A stretch of DNA of 64,000 nt from Nostoc sp. UHCC 0302 (GTDB lineage: Bacteria; Cyanobacteriota; Cyanobacteriia; Cyanobacteriales; Nostocaceae). The stretch spans positions 1,242,501 to 1,306,500 of the forward strand of contig NZ_CP151099.1 of assembly GCF_038096175.1 (NCBI RefSeq). The letters run 5' to 3'. Below the pieces are notes generated by a model, which searched no databases, was not told the origin of the DNA, and was given only the letters and a program-made list of their open reading frames with translations. Positions within the stretch are counted from its first letter, which is position 1. Every line of letters begins with the position of its first letter. The position numbers were made by a program, and so were the translations under genes. Shown here one piece after another: positions 17,073-25,574 of this stretch.

Positions 17073-19331
17073 TTATTTACTATTGTAAAGATTCTGGCGA
17101 TCGCTGGTAATTTGCTCGGTTTGGTTTGCTGTTGTAGCCTCAGAAATAACTGAGACACAAGCATTCACTAAAGGTAACAAAGGCCCTAGTTGTTCTTGCC
17201 CACTCACAGCTAAATCACTATGACATAAATAAATTCTGTCGGATACACGAGAGAGCAAATCTGCCAAAATCTTTCGCAGTCTTTCTTCTTCTGCCAGTTT
17301 CTCATCTTCTGCTGTCCAAGGTTCTCCTAACCTGTCTTGCAAGAAAAACGGCGCACCAAACAACGTAGCTGCACCGCCTTTTGCCCACAGAGGTGAACCA
17401 GCATCAAGCCAGAAATGCCAGCGGTGAGAGCGTCTGCTAGAGCGATATTGAAAGATGGTGGCTAAGGTGACAGCCTTTTTGGCTGCTCCAATGGGGCGCA
17501 CAGGATAGGGGTTAGCAGTGATGGTTCCACGCCGTAGTAGTTGAATGAATTCAGTAATGGTGGTGTTGAGCGCTGAGGGAGGAGATGAGGAAGATAATTT
17601 TGAGTTGGCTTGTCGAATTCTGGTGTCAATTTCCCAATAGTGTTGGGCTGTTTCTAATAACTCCCGCAGTGCTGCTAGTTGCTCATAGGGGAGATTGCTG
17701 CCATTCCACAAAAAGTGCTGAATTCCTCTGTCTAAAAAGGAAATGGGACTGGGAATTAAGCGAAGTTCCTGTTGCGATCGCTGTTTATCTAACCAATCCA
17801 ATATTTCATTATAGGCGGTGGTAGCTGCATAGCCGATTCTATCCCAGCGCTCAAATGTTGTTACAGCCAGTAAGTTGGGACTATCAGGATGGGGTACAAA
17901 ACAGTAATCTGCAATCAAACCAGCGCGTACCGGATCTATCCTTTGTTGATGGAGTGAAGAATTACTCCCCCCCTCTTCCCCTCTCATACTTTCCCCCTGT
18001 CTCCCACTCAGTACCACTAGCATCTCTGCTACAGCATCCCGATCTACTAGGCGTCCTAAACCGGGATAAACTAGTGCCAGCATCGTGAGTAATGCGCGGA
18101 TGACTGGTGAACTAATTAGGGGGCGTTGGTCATTGAGCGATTGTACCTGGATATTTTGCTTAACAAGGATTTCTACTAGAGTATAACGAGCGATCGCATC
18201 TAAACCAGGTGCAATAATCGCCACTTCTTCGGCTTCTACTTCCCCGGAGTTGATGGCATTGGCAATTACTTCTGCTGTTTGCCGCAATAGTTGAGCGCGG
18301 GAGGTAGTTTGAATGGAGTGTACTGCCTCTGGTAAGTTGGGCAACAGCATCGGTTCTGTAACTAATTCCACCATTGGCATAACGAGTTTATCTGCAAGTG
18401 ACTCTGGAGGCGGGCCAGGGAGGATTTCCACCCGACAACGTTCTGCTAACCCTTCCATGTAGTTGGGATCTGCTCCTAATCCCAGTCGCACCGCACCATC
18501 GGGATTATAGCTAAATGCGCCGACTGCACCTTGATCCAATAGCAGCTCAAACAACTGACGCGCTACACCAGGATAATCATCCACATCGTCTGCTAGTATC
18601 GCTTGATAGCGTTTAGTTAGATGTTGTTGGTAATGGCGATCGCTTAATAAATGTTGGCTGTAGAGTTCGGTAATAATTCCATAAGTCAGCAATCCTCTCT
18701 CCAAACACCAGTTCCGCCAATCTAATAGCAAAGATGCTAAAAATTCCGGCTCTAGATTTAAATTGTTCTCCTGTAAGCCCCTTGCCAAAATCTGGGCAAT
18801 ATCTTCGCAAGGTGTACCGCTGTAAGCTGCTAATTGCAACAAGTCCAGGATGCGACGCACAAAGCGAGATTCATTCACTCCCGCAAGACGTAAAATTTCT
18901 TCGTCTAATTGGAAACGCCAGAGTTTTGTAGCTAATTCTTGCTCAGTCTCTGGGCGCAATCGTACTGGAAATTGTGCTTTAAGCTCCAATGACTCAATTA
19001 GCAAGGGCCAAAATAAAATAACTTCATCCTGGAAAAAACCTAGTGGAGTCTTGGCACGAACCGGATATTTCCCTAAAGTATTTGTAATAATTTTATCACC
19101 CAATTCTCGCCGATTATCATCATTGGCGGCTAAGACTAAAACTCCTGGTTCTGTGGGTTGAAGATACAAAAACTTTGATGTTTGGCCAGCTTTTTCCAGC
19201 CTTAGATTTTTAGTATAAAATGATTCAATATATTTATTTTCAGGTTGCACCCAATTACAAAATTGCTCTACCAAGCGAGCCGTCTTACCACTGCGGCTAG
19301 TGCCAACAATCCAAAGTGAATGAGAAACCAC
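17073..19331 (-). CDS. AddB/UvrD-like superfamily I helicase-nuclease family protein
   Basis: The 752-residue protein begins with a Walker A in IVGTSRSGKTARL and has a Walker B-like AILADDVDDYPG near residue 245, then LISSPVIRALLTMLALV with motif IV-V character; the whole is arranged like the RecB/AddB-type recombination helicases that are annotated as a recombinase-family protein in cyanobacteria. I see no clear Fe-S cysteine cluster or nuclease motif, so it may be helicase-only. The start is a GTG behind AGGAGAAGG. A Gly/Glu/Ser-rich stretch (RQGESMRGEEGGSNSS, near residue 450) is encoded by an in-frame C/T-rich repeat at about 17957-18010. Confidence 0.7.
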   Translation of the reverse strand: MVSHSLWIVGTSRSGKTARLVEQFCNWVQPENKYIESFYTKNLRLEKAGQTSKFLYLQPTEPGVLVLAANDDNRRELGDKIITNTLGKYPVRAKTPLGFFQDEVILFWPLLIESLELKAQFPVRLRPETEQELATKLWRFQLDEEILRLAGVNESRFVRRILDLLQLAAYSGTPCEDIAQILARGLQENNLNLEPEFLASLLLDWRNWCLERGLLTYGIITELYSQHLLSDRHYQQHLTKRYQAILADDVDDYPGVARQLFELLLDQGAVGAFSYNPDGAVRLGLGADPNYMEGLAERCRVEILPGPPPESLADKLVMPMVELVTEPMLLPNLPEAVHSIQTTSRAQLLRQTAEVIANAINSGEVEAEEVAIIAPGLDAIARYTLVEILVKQNIQVQSLNDQRPLISSPVIRALLTMLALVYPGLGRLVDRDAVAEMLVVLSGRQGESMRGEEGGSNSSLHQQRIDPVRAGLIADYCFVPHPDSPNLLAVTTFERWDRIGYAATTAYNEILDWLDKQRSQQELRLIPSPISFLDRGIQHFLWNGSNLPYEQLAALRELLETAQHYWEIDTRIRQANSKLSSSSPPSALNTTITEFIQLLRRGTITANPYPVRPIGAAKKAVTLATIFQYRSSRRSHRWHFWLDAGSPLWAKGGAATLFGAPFFLQDRLGEPWTAEDEKLAEEERLRKILADLLSRVSDRIYLCHSDLAVSGQEQLGPLLPLVNACVSVISEATTANQTEQITSDRQNLYNSK

Positions 19332-19418
19332 AAACCTTCTCCTTGTCGCTTTGCTAGTATATCTTGTGCGTTAACTTAATGTTAAGAATCACCAAAAAAT
19401 GCTGGATGATTGCCTGCA

Positions 19419-20768
19419 ATGAAAAACTCTGTTTTTAGCCAAAAAATTTACCATTTGTTACTGGCTGCTTATCGATGGTACTTACAAACGCCAGAACGTT
19501 CTCTAGATGAGGCATACCAAGCAGCATTAAAGATTAAGGAAATAGAAGATAAGCATTTCAATGGTAAGAAAATAGACGTTGATTCATCTCAGTACAGCAG
19601 CAGTGTCATGGATTATTTTGATTCAGACCTGAAAAAATTATTAAAAATGGCCAGAATGCGGCTAACAGAATTCAGGGCGAGCCGTTGGTTTTTAAACGAA
19701 GAGAATCAAAAAGCTGCTCAGAAAGCAGGTATAGAATATCCCAGCCCTTCTTTGGTTTTAGAAAAGCTCAACTTCATTGATCAAGTTATATCGAAATACA
19801 CTACATTTGATGAGCCAACAACTTCTTCAGATTTAGTTACTAGTCCTAAGAATCTGCCAGATGAATTGGCGATATCTGATGGCAAGCCACCTCACGTCCA
19901 TACTCCACAATCTCCAGTATTACCACCAAAAATATCAACTCGAAATCTAGATAAAAAACCAAAGCGCAAAGCTGATTCTATGGGGATATTACCCCGTTCA
20001 ATTTTAAGTACAATCACTCGATTGCAAGTTGAATTAGATCCAAACTCTGAACAAGATGTAGTTCAAAATTTCCGTCTAAATCAAAGAAGGACAATAATAT
20101 CTATCAGATTTATTTTACTATTAATTATAGTACCACTTTTGACTCATCAACTAGCAAAATCTCTCGTAGTCGGGCCAATTCTTGAGCATTTTAAAGGCTC
20201 TGAACAAATGCAAGTGTTCCTCAATGATGAGATGGAACAAGAAGCCTTAGAAGAACTACAAAAATATGAAGAGAAAATCAAGTTTACAAATCTCATTACC
20301 AATGCACCTCCATTAGCACCAGAGGAGATTGAAATCGAAATGCAAGAGAGAGCTGAAGAAATTGCTAAGGAATTTCGTGGCGAAAGTTACAATGCAATCA
20401 AAAACGTTTTTTCAGATATTTTCTCTGTAGGTGCTTTCATTTGGCTTTTAATCATCAGCAGGTCTTCTATCTCGGTGCTAAAAGATTTCTTTGATCATAT
20501 TGTTTATGGTTTAAGTGATAGTGCCAAGGCATTTATTATCATTTTGTTTACTGATATCTTTGTGGGATTTCACTCTCCTCATGGTTGGGAAGTCATTCTA
20601 GAAGGTATATCTCGCCACTGGGGCTTACCAGCAAATCGAGATTTTATCTTCTTATTTATTGCTACATTTCCAGTGATTTTAGATACCATTTTCAAATACT
20701 GGATATTCCGATACTTAAATCGAATTTCGCCTTCAGCGGTCGCCACATATCACAATATGAATGAATAA
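19419..20768 (+). CDS. pxcA: Proton extrusion protein PxcA (CemA/CotA family)
   Basis: The protein (449 residues from the ATG at 19419) has the PxcA N-terminus with YRWYLQTPERSLDEAYQAA, cited in part, and FRASRWFLN, a variable Pro/Ser linker near residues 135-185, and a C-terminal CemA domain with four membrane helices ending in FIATFPVILDTIFKYWIFRYLNR. PxcA acts in the cytoplasmic membrane in light-induced, Na+-dependent proton extrusion and supports CO2 uptake; the chloroplast homologue is CemA. A TTG three codons upstream is the alternative start. It is divergent from the helicase gene. Confidence 0.93.
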   Translation: MKNSVFSQKIYHLLLAAYRWYLQTPERSLDEAYQAALKIKEIEDKHFNGKKIDVDSSQYSSSVMDYFDSDLKKLLKMARMRLTEFRASRWFLNEENQKAAQKAGIEYPSPSLVLEKLNFIDQVISKYTTFDEPTTSSDLVTSPKNLPDELAISDGKPPHVHTPQSPVLPPKISTRNLDKKPKRKADSMGILPRSILSTITRLQVELDPNSEQDVVQNFRLNQRRTIISIRFILLLIIVPLLTHQLAKSLVVGPILEHFKGSEQMQVFLNDEMEQEALEELQKYEEKIKFTNLITNAPPLAPEEIEIEMQERAEEIAKEFRGESYNAIKNVFSDIFSVGAFIWLLIISRSSISVLKDFFDHIVYGLSDSAKAFIIILFTDIFVGFHSPHGWEVILEGISRHWGLPANRDFIFLFIATFPVILDTIFKYWIFRYLNRISPSAVATYHNMNE

Positions 20769-21180
20769 AGTTAAGAACTGGGGAGTTAAGGGCTAAGAAG
20801 ATGGAGAAGAATAACTATTGACTAATGTCCGATGCCCAATCCTCAGTTTCATATTTTCTAGATTAAAAATATACTACTCACTCTAATTTATATTTTGGAA
20901 GATAAATGTCTAATAATCTTAAATCTAGGGATGAGTTATTTACAGCAGATTTCAAGCTGATGAAGTATACAACATAGGTCTCATGGTTACTGAGCGTACT
21001 TGTACTGAGCGCAGCCGAAGTAGTCGAAGTAAAGTCAGGTAGAAAGCCTTTTTTCCTTCTGAATTCTGAATTCAGGAGTCAGAATTCTGCTGTATTAACT
21101 TAGAGAAGATTTACTCTTTTTCTTATCAAACCCTGTTGACATCACTTTGTTCGCTTGGGTATTGAGCAAGAAGCTCTTGT
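20769..21180. other. Intergenic region with foldback element
   Basis: No gene is seen. The stretch contains the foldback element at 20941-21094 and a GC-skewed heptamer tract near 21190-21242 that runs into the next gene. The two flanking genes converge here. Confidence 0.6.
20941..21094. repeat. Foldback element with TACAGCAGA ends and a nested insertion
   Basis: The left end TACAGCAGATTTC pairs with the right end GAATTCTGCTGTA. The left body matches 7853-7915 closely up to ATAGGTCT, but then about 50 bp (containing ACTGAGCG, TACTGAGCGCAGCCGAAGTA) are inserted before the shared AGTCAGGTAGAAAGCCT resumes. This makes it a repeat interrupted by another repeat. Confidence 0.65.
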
Positions 21181-21981
21181 TCAGGGAGAGAGGGGGAAGG
21201 GCCATTTCCCCCCTGCCCCCTGCCCCCTGCCCCCTGCCCCCTTGTTGAGAGCATACTCGCTCGGTATATCAACCCATCGAGCGTACTCGTTTTTAATCAT
21301 GGAATAACACTCACAAGATGTCTGTTCCAAGTTTTGATGATTAAGGATGCTAATCACTCCTCGCTTGTAGCTAATCATTCCTGCTCGGCTAAGCCTACCT
21401 GCTGCCTCCGTAACACCAGAGCGTCGACAGCCCAGCATCTTGGCAATATATTCTTGAGTTAGGGGGAATGTATCTGATTGCATACGATCAGCGATGAAGA
21501 GCAGCCAACGCGCAAGCCGTTGTTCTATAGTATGAAGGCTATTGCAAGTAAGTGTTTGTGTAACCTGGGTAAACAGCCCATGAGTGTAACGCAACAGTAA
21601 ACCTTGAAGCTCTCCACCTCGGTTGAACTCGGCTTGAAGCAGCCCTGTCTTCATCATCACGGAGCTGCCAGCAATCTGCACAAATGCAGTTGTATTTGTA
21701 GTGTTGCTGCCCCAAATTACAGAAAGACCTACCATGCCATCATTGCTCACCATGCCAGCTTCGACTGTCGAGCCATCTTTTTGGGTACAGACTAAAGAAA
21801 CTATTGCCTGATGGGGAAAATAGACGTGTGTTATTAGTTCATTAGCTTTGTAGAGAACTTGCTTAACTGAAAGTTCGACTAGCTCTAAGTGGGGAGCTAG
21901 GCGTTGATACTCAACCTCTGACAGAGCCATGAGTAACCGATTTTCTATTGGGCGATGAGAGTGGTTAGACACGAATGGCAT
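21181..21981 (-). CDS. Crp/Fnr-family transcription regulator with repeat-encoded tail
   Basis: Residues about 20-130 are a cyclic-nucleotide-binding-type beta barrel (VYFPHQAIVSLVCTQKDGSTVEAG, cited by part) that lacks the canonical cAMP-binding GE.A/R.A set, so the ligand is unknown. Residues 155-225 form the winged helix: RLARWLLFIADRM, LTQEYIAKMLGCRRSGVTEA (recognition helix) and GMISYKRGVISI. This subgroup (short, with FPLTQEYIA) is common in cyanobacteria and proteobacteria. The last 21 residues (NKGAGGRGQGAGG...) are encoded by the CCCCCTG heptamer tract at 21203-21242, so the reading frame has run into a short tandem repeat. Confidence 0.85.
   Translation of the reverse strand: MPFVSNHSHRPIENRLLMALSEVEYQRLAPHLELVELSVKQVLYKANELITHVYFPHQAIVSLVCTQKDGSTVEAGMVSNDGMVGLSVIWGSNTTNTTAFVQIAGSSVMMKTGLLQAEFNRGGELQGLLLRYTHGLFTQVTQTLTCNSLHTIEQRLARWLLFIADRMQSDTFPLTQEYIAKMLGCRRSGVTEAAGRLSRAGMISYKRGVISILNHQNLEQTSCECYSMIKNEYARWVDIPSEYALNKGAGGRGQGAGGKWPFPLSP
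21203..21242. repeat. CCCCCTG heptamer short tandem repeat
   Basis: The heptamer CCCCCTG is repeated about five times, overlapping the 3' end of the Crp-type gene. It is a classic STRR of heterocystous cyanobacteria and here contributes coding sequence. Confidence 0.8.
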
Positions 21982-22924
21982 GCTTGAAAAGATAAAACCT
22001 CGTCAGGGCAGGGTGTTGGGGGTAGGGTGTAGTGTTTAAGACAATTAAATTTTAGTTGCGTGGCGGAGTTTAACATCTTCTTAATTCCCCACACCCCACA
22101 CCCTACACCCTACACCCCACACCCAAAAGCCAGTTATATCAAGGGTTTGTGCTTAACTTAGTGCCATTCTGGTTAGACACTAAAGACACTATATTGAGAA
22201 CCCTAAGCGCAATTGTGCTTTGAAAAGCAATTGATGGCAGCTTGAGAGTAGTTAGGAACTAGTCCCAATATGTTCAAAAGTCAATTCTTTATTTTAGTTG
22301 CAAGCTTAACAACTTAACTTAACAACTTAAACAATATCGCGTGATATCACATCAGATATTAAAGCTAATAGTTGCAATTCTAGCGCTCACCTCGGAGCGC
22401 AAAAATCTTTCAAAAGTTTGAATATCTTGTAAAGAGGCATTGTAACAATTAACACAATTCGACCCCTAATGCGATCGCGTAATGTCAACAAAATTAATCT
22501 ATTCTCAATAAGTTCTAAATCAATTTCATTAATTTATGCTAATTGCTAAAAGCTTAACCGTAGGCGTAGCCCGTCGCAGACATCGCTTTGAATTTTGGAA
22601 ACTAAACCAAGCGAGAAATACTGGTTTTTCGTTGGTTCTTGATATTGGTGATGGTCAAGAGTAATTTAAATGGGTTTCCCTGAGTTAACCCCCAACAATG
22701 CTTAATCTTCAATATAACTTAGTATTAGCGGCTATTGTACGCTCTCTTGGTAGATATACCAGGGAACAGGGGACAGGGAAAAGGTTTGAAAGTCTTTTTG
22801 TGTCTGGATTTTATGTTCAGTTGATGTCCTAAACTACCTGTCGATAGCTATATAAATTTGAAATTTTTGTGTGTTTATATGGAATGAAATATAACCAATT
22901 AACCTTATTTAGTAATCAGAAGTA
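21982..22924. other. 943-bp intergenic region between divergent genes
   Basis: No gene is seen. It contains a CACCCTA/CACCCCA heptamer tandem repeat at 22086-22121 whose complement-like GGGTGTTGGGGGTAGGGTG at 22011-22030 could pair with it into a long foldback. It also contains a direct repeat of CTTAACAACTTAA near 22310 and a CAGGGAACAGGGGACAGGG run near 22760. Promoters of both divergent genes must lie here. Confidence 0.55.
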
Positions 22925-25225
22925 ATGACAACTCAGTTTTGGGGAAAAAGCATAGAAATTAATGCCGCTCTAACGAACTTATTATTTAAGCCTGTGCATA
23001 GATGTGTACTTCTATGTCGAAGTCAGCTACGCGTAACGTTTCCAAGAGTTGCAGCTTCTCGCCAGACATCACCTTTCATTCATCAAGGCTGGTGGCTTTT
23101 GAAGAAGCGTCTGCTGCCATTATTATGTCTGATATCGTTCGTTGCGGTATTGCTACTAAACAGCTTTGCCCCTGTCGTTGCCCAACTACCTCCTCAACCT
23201 CGTCAGGAAATTCGGGGAGTGTGGCTGAGTGGGAACGATTTTAGCGTTTTCAGAAATCGCTCAAAGGTGCAAGTAGCCATGAGCCAACTGCGGCAGCTAA
23301 ACTTTAATACTGTTTATCCGGTAGTGTGGAACGATGGTTATACACATTATCCCAGTGCCGTCACGCAAAAAATGGGTATTCCCTTCTTCTTCAAGGGAAC
23401 AGAGGGACAAGATGTGATTGCAGACATTATCCGCCAAGCCCGCAGCCAAGGACTACTAGCAATACCTTGGTTTGAATTTGGTTTTATGGTTCCCCTAACT
23501 TCGGAACTCGCATCCCAGCGTCCAAATTGGCTGACACAAAAGCCGGATGGGACTCAAACTTCAATTAGTGCTGCGGGTGAAGTAGCGTGGTTGAATCCGT
23601 TTCACCCCGAAGTACAAAAGTTTATCACCGAACTCGTGATGGAAGTGATTACTCAATACGATGCTGATGGCATTCAATTTGACGACCACATGAGTTTACC
23701 TGTGGAATTTGGTTACGATAAGTACACGATTAGTCTATATACTCAAGAAACTGGGAATCCTCCACCACCCAATCCCCAAGCCCAAGCATGGATAAAATGG
23801 CGGGCTGATAAAATCACTGCATTCATGGTAGACCTCTACCAAACCGTGAAAGCCCGAAAACCGAATGCCATCTTCTCAGTTTCTCCCAATTATTATGATT
23901 TCGCCTACAAAATGCACCTGCAAGACTGGCTCAATTGGGTACGGTTAGGTATTGTCGATGAGTTAGTCATGCAGGTATACCGTAATGATTTGGAAAGTTT
24001 TATCAGTCAAATTACCCGCCCAGAAATTTTAGAAACACAACAAATCATCCCAACTGGTATCGGTATTATGGCGGGGTTACGAAATCGCCCAGTTTCCATG
24101 CCACAAATCCAATCCCAGGTGCAAGCAGTGCAACAACGCGGTTTAGGCATCGGCTTTTTCTACTACGAAAGCCTTTGGGATATCGCACCTGAACCAGCAG
24201 AGCAACGACAATCAGCATTTGCGGCTCTTTTCCCAAACCCAGCGTTGCGCGACATCTCTCAAAATACACCCCGCAAGCCAACTTTTGATACTATATCTCT
24301 ACCTTTGTATTCAAAACCTTCTCTCGGTCAACGTGTTCGCGGCTATTTTCTGGAAGTGGCGATCGCAGGTGGTCAGCCAAAGCGTATTTTATTAGATACA
24401 GGATCAGCAGGGCTGCGAGTTCCTAAAGAGTTTTTAGGTAATGCCCCTATCCGCAGAACAGGCCAAAACATCAAGGAGGTATTAAGTGACGGTACTATCC
24501 TAGAGGGAGAATTAGTTTATACTAATGTTCGGTTTGGTTTAATTCCCACCGCAGAACCTGTTCCGGTGCAGGTTGTTACTAGTCGCCAATGTACTGCCCA
24601 AAAGCCTAATTGTTCAGCAAAAAGTGGTGCGCCATTTTCTGGGATTGTCGGTGTCAACTATTTTGAAAAGTCACCTCTCTATAACCCGTTGAGAAAATTA
24701 CCAGGAAATCTGAGTAACGGATTTATTGTGATTGGAAATGGTGGGAGTAATAACAATGGCAGTTTAATTATCGGTTTGACTGGCAATAATCAAGCAGGTT
24801 TCAAAATGGCCGCTTGGAGTCAACAAAGCGAAATTAATGGTGTACCTGGGAAAAGATGGGACTCTCGATTGAGCAAAGTTTGTTTAACTATTATTGGGAG
24901 TTCTGCTAAAAATTCTTGTAATGGCAAAATGATCACTGATACTGCAACTATTAATGGTTTGACTGAATTCAAGTCAGCTTCTACAGCAGGTAAACTTAAA
25001 CCTGGAGTATTACGTTCAGCAAATGCTGTAAAAGTAGCAATTAATGGCATTTTTGATTACAGTCTGATTCCAGGAACCCGCGACGGATTTAATCGTTGGA
25101 ATTTGAGTATCTCGCCACAGGCAGAACTTCCTATATTTATAAATACTGGAATCGCGTTTTTTGATAAGTACGATGTACTCTTTGACCCAGTTAATGGAAG
25201 ACAGGGTTTTCGCACTCGGCAGTAA
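22925..25225 (+). CDS. GHL10-type glycoside hydrolase fused to aspartic-protease-like domain
   Basis: A hydrophobic export signal at residues 58-87 ends APVVAQ. Residues 95-430 are a DUF187/GHL10 TIM-barrel-like domain: REIRGVWLSG-like start, LNFNTVYPVVWNDG, IPWFEFGF, YDADGIQFDDH (acidic catalytic-type pair) and FFYYESLW. Residues about 465-766 are a separate domain with LLDTGSAGLRV near residue 490 (pepsin/retropepsin-type catalytic DTG, as in DUF3443) and a C-terminal GIAFFDKYDVLFD resembling the flap end of pepsin-like folds, where the second DTG is replaced by NTG. It is probably periplasmic or surface-exposed. The true start may be nearer the signal, for example a TTG near residue 58. 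Confidence 0.8.
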   Translation: MTTQFWGKSIEINAALTNLLFKPVHRCVLLCRSQLRVTFPRVAASRQTSPFIHQGWWLLKKRLLPLLCLISFVAVLLLNSFAPVVAQLPPQPRQEIRGVWLSGNDFSVFRNRSKVQVAMSQLRQLNFNTVYPVVWNDGYTHYPSAVTQKMGIPFFFKGTEGQDVIADIIRQARSQGLLAIPWFEFGFMVPLTSELASQRPNWLTQKPDGTQTSISAAGEVAWLNPFHPEVQKFITELVMEVITQYDADGIQFDDHMSLPVEFGYDKYTISLYTQETGNPPPPNPQAQAWIKWRADKITAFMVDLYQTVKARKPNAIFSVSPNYYDFAYKMHLQDWLNWVRLGIVDELVMQVYRNDLESFISQITRPEILETQQIIPTGIGIMAGLRNRPVSMPQIQSQVQAVQQRGLGIGFFYYESLWDIAPEPAEQRQSAFAALFPNPALRDISQNTPRKPTFDTISLPLYSKPSLGQRVRGYFLEVAIAGGQPKRILLDTGSAGLRVPKEFLGNAPIRRTGQNIKEVLSDGTILEGELVYTNVRFGLIPTAEPVPVQVVTSRQCTAQKPNCSAKSGAPFSGIVGVNYFEKSPLYNPLRKLPGNLSNGFIVIGNGGSNNNGSLIIGLTGNNQAGFKMAAWSQQSEINGVPGKRWDSRLSKVCLTIIGSSAKNSCNGKMITDTATINGLTEFKSASTAGKLKPGVLRSANAVKVAINGIFDYSLIPGTRDGFNRWNLSISPQAELPIFINTGIAFFDKYDVLFDPVNGRQGFRTRQ

Positions 25226-25574
25226 AAGGCAAGTAAAGACTTGCTCCTTCAGATAGCGTTCAACTATCTGTGAGTATGTCAAGGTAGATATTGGAGGGCA
25301 TCTGCTATATTGGTCACATTAAAAGTGGTCAACAATAGCCGACTAGCGACTTCATAATTGATATCATATCCATCTAATCATATCAATTCAATTAATGATT
25401 GCAACACATCCTTGGGTGAAGACGCGATTCATCGCGTCTCTACTACTGACTTCTTTTTTTGCGCTTATATTCCTTGCGTATGTTGTATGCCAACAATAAT
25501 CGTTATAAATATTTATATATGGAATAAATAATGCCAGATGTAGTAAACCTTTAATAACACCAGGACAATGACTC
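25226..25574. other. Intergenic region with dispersed repeat
   Basis: No gene is seen. The segment 25382-25443 (CAATTCAATTAATGATTGCA through CGCGATTCATCGCGTCTCTAC) recurs at 57267-57330 with nearly the same order, so it is a composite dispersed repeat of about 60 bp ending in the 20-bp palindrome family. Confidence 0.65.
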
